The notes below the pieces were generated by a model. That model ran no database searches. It was not told the DNA's origin and saw only the letters and a list, made by a program, of their open reading frames with translations. From an uncultured Acidimicrobiales bacterium (lineage in GTDB: Bacteria; Actinomycetota; Acidimicrobiia; Acidimicrobiales; Bin134): a stretch of 64,000 bases of DNA. Position numbers and translations under genes: made by a program. The stretch is from positions 3,391,954 to 3,455,953 of the forward strand of contig OX638350.1 of assembly GCA_951813325.1 (NCBI GenBank). The letters are read 5' to 3'. Below are positions 33,934 through 42,584 of this stretch, piece after piece (positions within the stretch are counted from its first letter, which is position 1; every line of letters starts with the position of its first letter).

Positions 33934-34863
33934 ATGAAGTTCGCAGTGACGTTTCCCATGGTGGCCCACCCCTGGGACCAGAAGCTGATCACCAAGCAGG
34001 GCGTGGTGGATTTCGCCCGAACCGCGGAGGAGTCCGGGTTCGACGGCCTGGGGTTCACTGACCATCCCTGTCCCACCGACCGCTGGCTGAGCGCGGGGGG
34101 CCATGACGCTGTGGACCCATTTGCCGCCCTGGCCTTTTGCGCTGCGGTCACCGACCGCATCAAGTTGATTCCCAACATCGTGGTGGTGCCATATCGGAAC
34201 CCGTTCATCATGGCCAAGGCCATTGCCACCATCGACGCCTTCTCCGGCGGGCGGTTCATCTTCGCCACTGGCTCCGGCTACCTCAAAGGCGAGTTCAAGG
34301 CCCTCGGCGTCGACTTCGACAACCGAAACCAGATCTTCGACGAGGCCATCGAGGCCATGATCGGCATCTGGACCACCGACGATTTCGCCTACGAGGCCAG
34401 CAACTTCACCGCCCTGGGCCAGACCGCCAACCCCAAGCCGGTGCAAAAGCCCCATCCCCCCATCTGGATCGGCGGCAACTCCAAGCGGGCCCGCCGGCGG
34501 GTGGCCGCCGTCGCCAACGGCTGGACCCCGTTCCCCGCTCCCCGGGTGCTGGCCACCACCGCCAAGACCCCGCCATTGGAGACCTTGGACGACTTGTCGG
34601 CCATGCTCGACGAGCTGTGGGCCTACGTGGACGAGGCCGGCCGCGACCCGGCCGACGTGGACGTCAGCTATCTCAACCCTGTGGGCGGCCGACCGGCCGA
34701 CGCCGACTTCGACGCCGACGCCCACATCGCCGCGCTAGCCGAGTTGGAAGCGCTGGGGGTCACGTGGATCACGGTCAACCTCCCCGGCGACGACATCGAG
34801 GCCACCCTCGACACCATGCACCGCTACGGCGAAACGGTCATCGCCCCCTCTCAGGGCTCGTAA
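33934..34863 (+). CDS. LLM-class oxidoreductase, F420-dependent type
   Basis: The 309-residue protein starts MKFAVTFPMVAHPWD, then FDGLGFTDHPCPTDRW near residue 35, IKLIPNIVVVPYRNP near 75, and RFIFATGSGYLKGEF near 105. The TDHP and GSGYLKGEF pattern is typical of F420-dependent members of the LLM family. AAGGAG lies eight bases before the ATG. It directly abuts the acyl-CoA synthetase (stop at 34863, start at 34864). A role in lipid or xenobiotic oxidation is inferred from this pairing. Confidence 0.87.
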   Translation: MKFAVTFPMVAHPWDQKLITKQGVVDFARTAEESGFDGLGFTDHPCPTDRWLSAGGHDAVDPFAALAFCAAVTDRIKLIPNIVVVPYRNPFIMAKAIATIDAFSGGRFIFATGSGYLKGEFKALGVDFDNRNQIFDEAIEAMIGIWTTDDFAYEASNFTALGQTANPKPVQKPHPPIWIGGNSKRARRRVAAVANGWTPFPAPRVLATTAKTPPLETLDDLSAMLDELWAYVDEAGRDPADVDVSYLNPVGGRPADADFDADAHIAALAELEALGVTWITVNLPGDDIEATLDTMHRYGETVIAPSQGS

Positions 34864-36516
34864 ATGCCTGATCCCGCCGATCCCGGCCTCGGTACCAGTT
34901 CGGTCGAGTTCCCCCTGTACGAGCCGACCATTCCCCACATGATCCGGGCGGCGGCCGAAGAGCACGGCGACCGGTTGCTAGCCGTGCTGGATGATCATCG
35001 GATGACTTACGCCGATGCCGATGCCGCATCGGCGGCCATCGCCAAGGGGCTCTTGGCCATCGGCGTGGGCAAGGGCACCCGGGTGGGCCTGCTGGCCCCC
35101 AACAGCCCCGACTGGATCGCCGCCTGGCTGGCCATCGGCCGCATCGGCGCGCTCGGCATACTCCTCAACACCTACTACAAGGCCCGGGAGCTCGACTGGG
35201 CCCTGCGCCACGCCGATGTGCAGGTGCTGCTCAGCGTTTCCCGTCATCTCGGCCACGACTACCTGGCCCGCCTGGAAGAGATCGCCGTCCACGATGACGA
35301 TCCGGTCATCCGAACGCCGTCGCATCCCTTCCTGCGCTCGGTGTGGATCTGGGGGGAGTCCGACCGCTCATGGGCCGGTTCCATGGACGACCTGCTGGCC
35401 GGCGGTGAGGCCATCGGCGACGATCTGCTGGCCGCAGTCGAAGCAGAAGTATCACCGGCCGACGAGTTTGCCGTGGTCTACACCTCCGGCAGCACCGCCG
35501 CCCCCAAAGGCGCCATCCACACCCAGGGGGCGGTGGTTCGCCACGCCCACAATCTGTGGCCATTCCGGGATCTGGTGGCTGACGACCGCATGTACACCCC
35601 GATGCCGATGTTCTGGATCGGGGGCATGTCGTTCACGCTGGTGGCGGTAGTCCACGCTGGCGCCGGACTGGTGTTCGAGGAGCGGTTCGATCCCGGCGCA
35701 ACCCTGGCTCTTATCGAGCGAGAGAGGGTGACCATCGTCGCGGGTTGGCCCCACATGGCCAAACTGCTCACCGAACACCCCGATTTCCCCAAGCGCGACC
35801 TGTCCTCGGTGCGCGGCGGCAGCCTCTACGAGCTTCTGCCTGCCGAGGAGCAGATCGAAGATCCTGAGCTGCGGGTTAACTCGCTGGGCATGACCGAGAC
35901 GCTCGGCCCCCACACCCTGGACATGATGGGCACTCCGCTGGCAGAGGAGAGGAGGGGCTCGTTCGGCCGCCAGGTGCCCGGCATGGAGCACCGAATAGTC
36001 GATCCCGCTACCGGAGAGGGCTGCCCACCAGGACAGCGGGGCGAGGTCTGGGTGCGGGGCTACGCCCTCATGGCCGGGCTGTACAAGGTGGAGCGGGCCG
36101 ACGCCTTCACCCCCGACGGCTGGTACCGCACCGGCGACAGCGGCTACTTCGACGACGACGGCCACTTCTACTTCACCGGCCGGATGGGCGACCTCATCAA
36201 GTCGTCAGGCATGAACATCGCCCCCCGGGAGATCGAGTTGGTTATAGAGGAGCTCGATGAGGTCATGCACGCCTTCGTGTGCGGGGTGCCCCATCCGAGC
36301 CGAATGGAAGACGTGGCCGCTGCCGTGGTCCTGCGGCCCGGCCAGCCTCTCACCGCCGAAGCTCTCCAGGCGTTTGCCGCCGAGCGGGTGGCGTCGTACA
36401 AGGTTCCCCGCCACGTGGCTGTCTTCGACGCTCCCGACGAGTTGCCCTGGCTCGACTCGGGGAAGATCGACCTCATGGGTGTGAAGCGGCTGTTGACCGG
36501 GCTCTTTGGAGACTGA
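34864..36516 (+). CDS. AMP-dependent acyl-CoA synthetase
   Basis: The 550-residue adenylate-forming enzyme has the P-loop-like YTSGSTAAPKG near residue 200, NSLGMTETLGPHT near 335, GWYRTGDSGYFDDDGH near 415, and DSGKIDLMGVKR at the C-terminus with the catalytic Lys. It activates a carboxylic acid as acyl-AMP and then acyl-CoA. The acid is not identifiable. It is co-transcribed with the LLM enzyme upstream, and a second ligase follows. Confidence 0.9.
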   Translation: MPDPADPGLGTSSVEFPLYEPTIPHMIRAAAEEHGDRLLAVLDDHRMTYADADAASAAIAKGLLAIGVGKGTRVGLLAPNSPDWIAAWLAIGRIGALGILLNTYYKARELDWALRHADVQVLLSVSRHLGHDYLARLEEIAVHDDDPVIRTPSHPFLRSVWIWGESDRSWAGSMDDLLAGGEAIGDDLLAAVEAEVSPADEFAVVYTSGSTAAPKGAIHTQGAVVRHAHNLWPFRDLVADDRMYTPMPMFWIGGMSFTLVAVVHAGAGLVFEERFDPGATLALIERERVTIVAGWPHMAKLLTEHPDFPKRDLSSVRGGSLYELLPAEEQIEDPELRVNSLGMTETLGPHTLDMMGTPLAEERRGSFGRQVPGMEHRIVDPATGEGCPPGQRGEVWVRGYALMAGLYKVERADAFTPDGWYRTGDSGYFDDDGHFYFTGRMGDLIKSSGMNIAPREIELVIEELDEVMHAFVCGVPHPSRMEDVAAAVVLRPGQPLTAEALQAFAAERVASYKVPRHVAVFDAPDELPWLDSGKIDLMGVKRLLTGLFGD

Positions 36517-36520
36517 ATCC

Positions 36521-36577
36521 ATGATCTTCACCCGCGCTGAAGCTATTGCCCCGGTCACCGAGCGCTTCACCGGCTGA
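36521..36577 (+). CDS. Very short ORF between two acyl-CoA synthetases
   Basis: An ATG four bases after the stop of the first ligase opens 18 codons (MIFTRAEAIAPVTERFTG). The peptide faintly resembles the first residues of some AMP-ligases, so it may be a leftover N-terminus, a leader, or chance. Low confidence. Confidence 0.15.
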   Translation: MIFTRAEAIAPVTERFTG

Positions 36578-36581
36578 GCCG

Positions 36582-37949
36582 ATGATCCACGAGTTGCTCA
36601 CCATCGTGCCCCCGCGAGACGACCTCATCGTGGCCGGCGACCGCCGCTTGTCCACCGACGAGGTGGTCGACTGGGCCGCCCAGGCCGCGGCAACCCTGGA
36701 ACCGGGCCAGCCCACCGCTTTCCAGCTCCCCACCGGTCCTGAGGGGGTGGTTGCCTACCGGGCCTGCTGGCAGGCCGGTGCGGTACCCGTCCCCCTGCTC
36801 GCCGCCGACGGCGGCCGCCAAAAGGAGCATGCCTTCAACCTCCTCGGCATCAACCACCTCTTCGATCCCGCCGACCACCCACCCTCCGGCGACGCCTCTC
36901 GCCGTGCACTGGCTCAAGTCCGCCCCGACGACCAAGCCCTCATCATGTTCACCTCCGGCTCATCCGGGGTCCCCAAGGGCGTGGTCCACACCCAGGCCGC
37001 GATCTGCTACAAAGTCCGCCAGTACCGCCACATAAGCGGCCTCTCCTCCGACGACACCGTGCTGTTCCCCGCATCGCTGGCCCACGTGGCCGGCCTGCTC
37101 CACGGCGTGCTCATCCCCGGGGCGGTCTCGATGAAGACCGTGCTCATGGCCCGCTGGGATCCCGGCGAGGCCCTGCGGCTCATCGAGAAAGAGCGAGTCA
37201 CCTACATGATCGGCCCGCCCACCTTCTTCAACGACCTCATGGACCACCCCGACTTCAGCCCCAGCCGAACCGCCTCCTTCCGGTTCTTGTCCATCGGCGG
37301 CTCCAGCGTGACCCCCGCCTTCGTGCATCGGGCCCGAGACGCCTTCGGTTGCATCGTCAAGCGGGCCTACGGCTCCACCGAGGCCCCCACCGTCACCTCC
37401 TGCACCGATGACGACGACCCCGAGCGCATGGCCGAAACCGACGGTCGCCCGTTCGCCCCCACCCAGCTCCGGCTCGACCAGCACGGTGAGATCCAGATCC
37501 ACGGCCCCGAGGTGACCATCGGCTATCTCGACCCCGCCCACACTGCGGCCGCCTTCACCGACGACGGCTGGTTTCGCACCGGCGACCTAGGGCACATCGA
37601 CGACGGCGGCTGGCTCACCGTCATCGGGCGGCTGGGCCAGAAGATCATCCGGGGCGGCGAGAACATCGACGCCACCGAGGTGGAGGCCATCTTGGAGTCC
37701 CACCCGGCGGTGAGCCAGGCCGTGGCGCTGGGTGAGCCCGACGACCGCCTCGGCGAGCGGGTAGCCGCCTTCGTGGTGGCCGACAGCCATTTCGACTTGG
37801 ACGAGTGCCGCCGCTGGTTCGACGAGGCCGGAGCGGCCCGCTTCATGACCCCCGAGCGGCTCATCCCGGTCGCCGACATGCCCAAAATGGCCTCGGGAAA
37901 GCCCGACAAGTCCGAACTGGCCCGGCTATTGGAAAGCTCCGCTCGATAA
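36582..37949 (+). CDS. AMP-dependent acyl-CoA synthetase (short)
   Basis: The 455-residue protein has FTSGSSGVPKG near residue 130, RAYGSTEAPTVT near 265, GWFRTGDLGHIDDGGW near 330, IIRGGENI near 355 and MASGKPDKSEL at the C-terminus with the Lys. The core motifs are complete, but the N-terminal section is about 60-90 residues shorter than in most ligases. It starts at ATG 36582; its stop is 11 bp before the DtxR-like gene. The substrate is unknown. Confidence 0.87.
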   Translation: MIHELLTIVPPRDDLIVAGDRRLSTDEVVDWAAQAAATLEPGQPTAFQLPTGPEGVVAYRACWQAGAVPVPLLAADGGRQKEHAFNLLGINHLFDPADHPPSGDASRRALAQVRPDDQALIMFTSGSSGVPKGVVHTQAAICYKVRQYRHISGLSSDDTVLFPASLAHVAGLLHGVLIPGAVSMKTVLMARWDPGEALRLIEKERVTYMIGPPTFFNDLMDHPDFSPSRTASFRFLSIGGSSVTPAFVHRARDAFGCIVKRAYGSTEAPTVTSCTDDDDPERMAETDGRPFAPTQLRLDQHGEIQIHGPEVTIGYLDPAHTAAAFTDDGWFRTGDLGHIDDGGWLTVIGRLGQKIIRGGENIDATEVEAILESHPAVSQAVALGEPDDRLGERVAAFVVADSHFDLDECRRWFDEAGAARFMTPERLIPVADMPKMASGKPDKSELARLLESSAR

Positions 37950-37959
37950 GCTTCCGGTC

Positions 37960-38631
37960 GTGGCCCAGTACCAGACCCCCGAGTGGCATCCGGCGTTCGA
38001 GGAATATTGCGAGACCATCTTCGAGCTGGCCGAAGACGACGTCGACGTCATCCAGGCCCGGGTGGCCGAGCGCCTCGACGTGTCCCGGCCCGCGGTCTCC
38101 GAGATGATCCACCGGTTGGAGGCCGAGGGCCTGGTCTACCTCAAGGGCCGGTCCATCGAGCTTTCCCCGGACGGGATGGACCTGGCCGAGCGGGTGGTGC
38201 GCCGCCACCGCTTGGCCGAGGTGTTCCTCACCCAGGTGTTGGGCCTGTCCTGGGCCGACGCCCACTCTGAGGCCGGCAAGTGGGAGCACGTCATCTCCCC
38301 CTTGGTGGAGCAAGCCATGATGCGGGTGCTCGACGACCCCACCACCTGCCCCCACGGCAACCCCATCCCCGGCTCCAACTACCAGGCCCCCCCAACCAAG
38401 GCGCTGGCCAAAATCAAGGTGGGCCAGCGCTTCGTCGTCACCCGCATTACCGAGGAACTGGAGTTCACCGAGGGCCTGCTCGATTTTCTGGAAGGCTCAT
38501 CAGTTGTCCCCGGCGCCAAAGGGATCATCACCGCCTCCTCCCCCGACGGCACCACCACTGTCGAAATCGACGGCCACCACGTCGGCATCGGCGGCTTCGC
38601 CAGCCAGCGCATCCTCGTCACCGCCGCCTGA
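37960..38631 (+). CDS. DtxR/IdeR-family metalloregulator with substituted primary metal site
   Basis: The 223-residue protein aligns along its length with DtxR: winged helix (residues 30-70; AVSEMIHRLEAEGLVYL), RRHRLAE (H83, E87), AHSEAGKWEH (H102, E109, H110), GNPIPG, then an SH3-like C-domain. Two primary-site ligands of DtxR are changed: Met10 is Glu15 here and Cys102 is Gly106. The ancillary-site His and Glu are kept. Metal choice may therefore differ (Mn rather than Fe, or weak binding). GTG start. Targets are not visible here. Confidence 0.85.
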   Translation: MAQYQTPEWHPAFEEYCETIFELAEDDVDVIQARVAERLDVSRPAVSEMIHRLEAEGLVYLKGRSIELSPDGMDLAERVVRRHRLAEVFLTQVLGLSWADAHSEAGKWEHVISPLVEQAMMRVLDDPTTCPHGNPIPGSNYQAPPTKALAKIKVGQRFVVTRITEELEFTEGLLDFLEGSSVVPGAKGIITASSPDGTTTVEIDGHHVGIGGFASQRILVTAA

Positions 38632-38685
38632 GTGGACCCGACCACCTACAGCTCAATAGTGAATTCTTATTGCTGCATCAGGCCA

Positions 38686-39201
38686 TTATCCGATGCAGTG
38701 GTAGAAGCCTGCCTTCTCGATCACTTCAGCCAGTGCCTCGGTTAGTTGCTGCCGAGCCATGTCCAACTGCCCATCGCTCTCACAGCAGATAGCAAGCGTG
38801 CTATAGGCCGTCCTCCAGAATCCTCGGCAGGCGGCTTCCACAGCAACTGCATACATTGGTGCAGAGATCGAGTGGAACTGATCTCTTTGCAGATGAAGAG
38901 CTGCAATTGGTGTCGAATGAACGAACTGGGACAAGACTCCATAAATCGGATTCGCCGAATCGATGCCGTATGGGCTCGGATGTGCCGTGGCCAACATTTC
39001 CTCAAGGCTTGGAAGCTGCGTGAGTGGCTCTTCCATCTCAAGCAATTGAATTGCTGGACCGAGTAAGTGATCAATGGTCTCGCGGGGAATATCGTCGCCT
39101 GCAAGGGAGTTGCGAACCCTGGCAACCCGCTGTCCGCTGTCGTGGAAAATCGATTGAAGGTTGTAACCAGGCGTCGAGCCTCTCTCAAGGCTGACGGCCA
39201 T
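38686..39201 (-). CDS. Hypothetical protein in a low-GC patch
   Basis: A 171-residue soluble protein if started at Met 39201. I do not recognise it; its helical C-terminus (SAPMYAVAVEAACRGFWRTAYS...) is vaguely like phage or defence-associated helical proteins. Base composition is near 52% GC against about 66% nearby, which suggests transfer. A separate short frame (39185-39289) overlaps its 5' end and may hold the true N-terminus after a frameshift. Confidence 0.5.
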   Translation of the reverse strand: MAVSLERGSTPGYNLQSIFHDSGQRVARVRNSLAGDDIPRETIDHLLGPAIQLLEMEEPLTQLPSLEEMLATAHPSPYGIDSANPIYGVLSQFVHSTPIAALHLQRDQFHSISAPMYAVAVEAACRGFWRTAYSTLAICCESDGQLDMARQQLTEALAEVIEKAGFYHCIG

Positions 39202-39289
39202 CCAGCGGCTCCTGCACTGAAACGACGATTTGGTTGAGTTCATCAAGCAGTGCTGTTGATGCGGTCAAAACATCGTCAAGGGAGGTCAT
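39185..39289 (-). CDS. Short ORF overlapping the low-GC hypothetical gene
   Basis: A 34-codon frame (MTSLDDVLTASTALLDELNQ...) with a strong helix pattern ends 17 bp inside the next gene. It would continue naturally into the next protein if one base were gained or lost, so it may be that gene's displaced N-terminus. Uncertain. Confidence 0.3.
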   Translation of the reverse strand: MTSLDDVLTASTALLDELNQIVVSVQEPLDGRQP

Positions 39290-39558
39290 GGAAGACGAAC
39301 ACTGCGATGAGGCAGAACCGTCAAGCCATCGGTTTTGGTGCCTGCCAGGGCAAATGCAATGGCATCTCGTTGACATTTCCAAGCAGTTTGAGCGCTATCA
39401 AGAGATCGGCCACCCTTTGTCGGAAAATAGGTGACGATGGCACCCCTGCCGTCTATCATTGGTATCGAGGGGAGGCGCGGAACCAACCGCCTGCGCAGGG
39501 AAACCTGAGCACTTGGCCTTTGAGCCGACTTCAGGCGGTCCGGCCTCCCTTTCGCCTG
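39290..39558. other. Stretch without a supported gene
   Basis: I see no convincing coding frame, RNA or repeat here. It is part of the low-GC patch and separates the two minus-strand genes. It may hold remnants of the pre-decay gene order. Confidence 0.4.
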
Positions 39559-40358
39559 TCAGATCGAAGTGCCCGGGATGCGCGCAGTGACTCGACTCCA
39601 CCACTGCTGAGAGTTGCGCCACCCGGGCTGGATGGATTTGATCCCGTATGACTCGATGGGACGCTTTCCCCAAATGACGGGGGCAATTGTCTCCAGATAG
39701 ACAGGTTCAATGCGGCGAGGAGGATGCGCCCCCGGCGTGGTCGCCTTCCAGATTGCCCGACCAGCGATGTCTGCCCACTGCATGCCGACTCGGTTACTTG
39801 CATGGTCAACACCGACAGGTGTGATGAGCCATCGCCAGTCGATGTCTTTGTCTTCTACTTGTAGCCGTGCAATGTATTGATCTAAGTGGCTGCGAGGCAT
39901 CCTCTTGACGGTCGCAAAGTAAGGATAAGCAGGGAGTTCAGCCTCGCGAGCGAGCCAACTCATCCGCTCCAGCAATATCCGTGCAAGGTAGTTGTAGACA
40001 TAGTCAGGACTGCTTCTCAAGTACGCAGTAGGTGGTGTGCTGGCCTTCGGGAGGACTACGTAGAACACCTTCAAAAGGCCGCGCAGCCCGGCAAGACGTT
40101 CGACGGCTTCCATCAATTGGTCGTGTTTCTTCAAGTGCTGTACCGCATGGATTGGCTGGCAGGGTTGCGGCCGAGAGCTCCATTCAGCCTCTTCATAGCT
40201 TCGACAACATGGTCGGCGTCGGAGTGCTTGAACGCACAAGCAGCGAAGCAGAAGTATGGGGACGACTTCGGGCCAAAACCCCTGTCGCCAGTTTCATCGA
40301 CGTATACCTCAATGTAGTCAGCAGGCACAAGGGCCCACATTAGTGCCACTGATGTCAT
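39559..40358 (-). pseudogene. DUF3800-type protein, frameshifted
   Basis: Two overlapping frames make one DUF3800-like protein. The first (40358-40131) starts with YIEVYVDETGDRGFGP, the acidic motif Asp21-Glu22 typical of DUF3800, and stops at 40131. The second frame picks up in the same area with HAVQHLKKHDQLMEAVERLAG and runs to 39559, with VDHASNRVGMQWADIAG, the later conserved Asp region. The shift lies near 40140-40165. It could be true decay or an assembly indel. DUF3800 proteins are often found in mobile or defence regions. Confidence 0.7.
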
Positions 40359-40471
40359 TTATGGCAGGAAATTCCTTGTTCTATTGAGGAACGGAATCCG
40401 CCTTCCGGTTGGTGCCTGCCAACTTAGCCAGGGTGCACAGATTCGTTGAAGAATCGGACAGACTGACTGAT

Positions 40472-41653
40472 GTGGATTTGTCGGCCACACCGGATCAGGA
40501 GGCGCTCCGGCACGAGTGCCGGCGGTGGCTTCAGGAGAATCTGCCCTGGGAATACGGCCGGGGCTTGCCGCCGCTGTTCGACGATTTGGGTGAAGAGGTC
40601 GCTTTTCTCCGCAAGTGGCAGGCCGATCTGGCTGAGGCCCGCTTTGTGGGCGTCTCCTGGCCGACGGAGTTCGGCGGGCGAGGTGCTGGCCCGCTCGATC
40701 ACTACATCGTCCAGGAGGAGCTGGCCCGAGCTCGGGCTCCGGAGCTTGTCGGCCGCATCGGCGTCAACCTGATCGGTCCTACGATCCTGGCCCACGGCAC
40801 ACCCGAGCAGAAACAGCGTTGGCTTCCCTCCATACTCCCTGCGGAGAAGCTGATCTGCCAGCTGTTCAGCGAGCCCGATGCTGGCAGCGACCTGGCCTCC
40901 CTCTCCACCCGGGCCGTCCCCGCCGACGGCGGTTGGCGGCTCAGCGGCCAGAAGGTGTGGACCTCCTACGCCCAATTCGCCGACTGGGGCCTGTGCCTGG
41001 CCCGCTCCCACCCCGATGCGCCCAAGCACCAGGGCATCACCGCCTTCATGGTCGACATGCACACCGACGGCGTCGACATCCGCCCCCTGCGACAGATCAC
41101 CGACGAGTCCGACTTCAACGAGGTCTTCCTCAACGACGTGTTCGCAGCCCACGACCAGGTCATCGGCGACCCCGGCAACGGCTGGCGGGTGTCGCAGTCC
41201 ACCCTCGGCGTGGAGCGGGGCACCAATCCCCGCCAGCTCGTCATCCACCTCCAGCTGCTCGAAGAGCTGTTCCGCTTGGCCGCCGAGACCGGCCGAAACG
41301 AAGACCCCCTGATCCGTCAGTCCCTGGCCCAGGCCTTCATCGAGGTCCGCCTGTTCCAGCTCCAGAACTGGCGCGTGCTGTCCCGGCTGGCCCACGGCCG
41401 CGACCACGGCCCGGAGTCGGCCACCGCCAAGCTCTTCTGGAGCGAGATGAGCCAACGGCTGCACAGCACCGCTATGGATGTGCTGGGCCCCGCCGCCTCC
41501 CTGTGGCGGGGCGACCCCCACAACCCAGGCGGCGGTCGCTGGCAGCGGTCATGGCTGTACTATCGAGCCGCGACGATCTTCGCTGGAACCAGCGAAATCC
41601 AGCGCAACATCATCGGGGAGCGCACTCTTGGACTTCCCAGGGAACCCCGGTAG
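40472..41653 (+). CDS. Acyl-CoA dehydrogenase
   Basis: The 393-residue flavoprotein shows FVGVSWPTEFGGRG near residue 58, CQLFSEPDAGSDLASL near 130, SGQKVWTSYAQFADWG near 165, and the C-terminal FAGTSEIQRNIIGERTLGLPR. It oxidises an acyl-CoA to the enoyl-CoA. The usual catalytic Glu is not easily placed. I prefer GTG 40472, giving the normal VDLSATPDQEAL N-terminus, over TTG 40409. It starts a three-gene run with a crotonase and a CoA-transferase. Confidence 0.88.
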   Translation: MDLSATPDQEALRHECRRWLQENLPWEYGRGLPPLFDDLGEEVAFLRKWQADLAEARFVGVSWPTEFGGRGAGPLDHYIVQEELARARAPELVGRIGVNLIGPTILAHGTPEQKQRWLPSILPAEKLICQLFSEPDAGSDLASLSTRAVPADGGWRLSGQKVWTSYAQFADWGLCLARSHPDAPKHQGITAFMVDMHTDGVDIRPLRQITDESDFNEVFLNDVFAAHDQVIGDPGNGWRVSQSTLGVERGTNPRQLVIHLQLLEELFRLAAETGRNEDPLIRQSLAQAFIEVRLFQLQNWRVLSRLAHGRDHGPESATAKLFWSEMSQRLHSTAMDVLGPAASLWRGDPHNPGGGRWQRSWLYYRAATIFAGTSEIQRNIIGERTLGLPREPR

Positions 41654-41718
41654 AGGTTCTCATCGCCGCAATACACTTGGACATCGGGCCTGCCTCGGAA
41701 ACCCCGCTAGGAGCATCT

Positions 41719-42552
41719 ATGAGCACCGCATTCGGCACCATCCAATACCAACTCGACGGAGCTGTGGCCACCATCACCTTGAACCGACCCGATGTGGCCA
41801 ACGCCCAGGACACTCAGCTCATCGACGAGCTCGACGCCGCCTTCGACCTCGCTGAGGCCGACGACGAGGTGCGGGTGGTGGTCATGGCCGCCAACGGGCG
41901 CCACTTCTCCGCGGGCCACGACCTCAAGGCGCTGGTGGGCGACGTCGAGCCCGACAAGTGGCGGCTCATGCGGGAGACCCCCGAGGGCAAGCTCCACCAC
42001 GAGAAGACCATGTACTTCGACCGCTGTCTGCGCATCCGGGACTTCCCCAAGCCGACCATCGCCGCCGTCCACGGCAAGTGCATCGCCGCCGGGGTGATGC
42101 TGGCCGCCATGTGCGACTTGATCGTGGCCTCCGACGACGCCTCCTTCCAGAACCCGGTATTGCGCATGACCGGCGCCGCAGTGGAGATCCTCATCGAGCC
42201 GTGGGAGATGCCCCCCCGCAAGGCCAAGGAGTTCCTGCTCACCGCCCAAACCATCACCGCGGCCGACGCCGAGCGCCTGGGCATGGTCAACCGGGTGGTG
42301 CCCCGCGACGAGTTGGCCGCCGCCGTCCAGGAGATGGCCGAGGCCATCGCCCTGGTCCCCCCGGCCACCGCCGCAGTGGTGAAGCGGTCCATCAACAAGA
42401 CGCTGGAGCTGATGGGCCAAAAGGACGCCTGGGACTACCACTTCATGGCCCATCACTGGATGCACAACACCGACACCGCGCTGGGGGCGTTGGAGCGGCG
42501 CATGCAGAAGTCGTCGATGAAAGAAGTCTTCGCCGAGCACCGGGATGGCTGA
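41719..42552 (+). CDS. Crotonase-family protein lacking both catalytic glutamates
   Basis: The 277-residue protein has the crotonase fold: NGRHFSAGHDLKAL near residue 60 (oxyanion NH) and KCIAAGVMLAAMCDL near 120. The first Glu (GGGxE in active hydratases) is Met, and the second, in the following PExxxG region, is Val (in FQNPVLRM). It may be an isomerase, hydrolase or carboxylyase type rather than a hydratase, or a dead paralogue. The start is at ATG 41719, 66 bp after the dehydrogenase. Confidence 0.85.
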   Translation: MSTAFGTIQYQLDGAVATITLNRPDVANAQDTQLIDELDAAFDLAEADDEVRVVVMAANGRHFSAGHDLKALVGDVEPDKWRLMRETPEGKLHHEKTMYFDRCLRIRDFPKPTIAAVHGKCIAAGVMLAAMCDLIVASDDASFQNPVLRMTGAAVEILIEPWEMPPRKAKEFLLTAQTITAADAERLGMVNRVVPRDELAAAVQEMAEAIALVPPATAAVVKRSINKTLELMGQKDAWDYHFMAHHWMHNTDTALGALERRMQKSSMKEVFAEHRDG

Positions 42553-42584
42553 GTCCACCGCAGGCCCCATGAACGAGCACCGGA

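Noticed and set aside
40131..40165. Programmed frameshift in the DUF3800 gene
   Set aside because: No slippery heptamer or downstream structure stands out; a plain indel explains the two frames better.
38686..40358. Insertion sequence or prophage remnant in the low-GC patch
   Set aside because: No transposase motif, terminal inverted repeats or target duplication could be seen. Low GC and DUF3800 are suggestive only.
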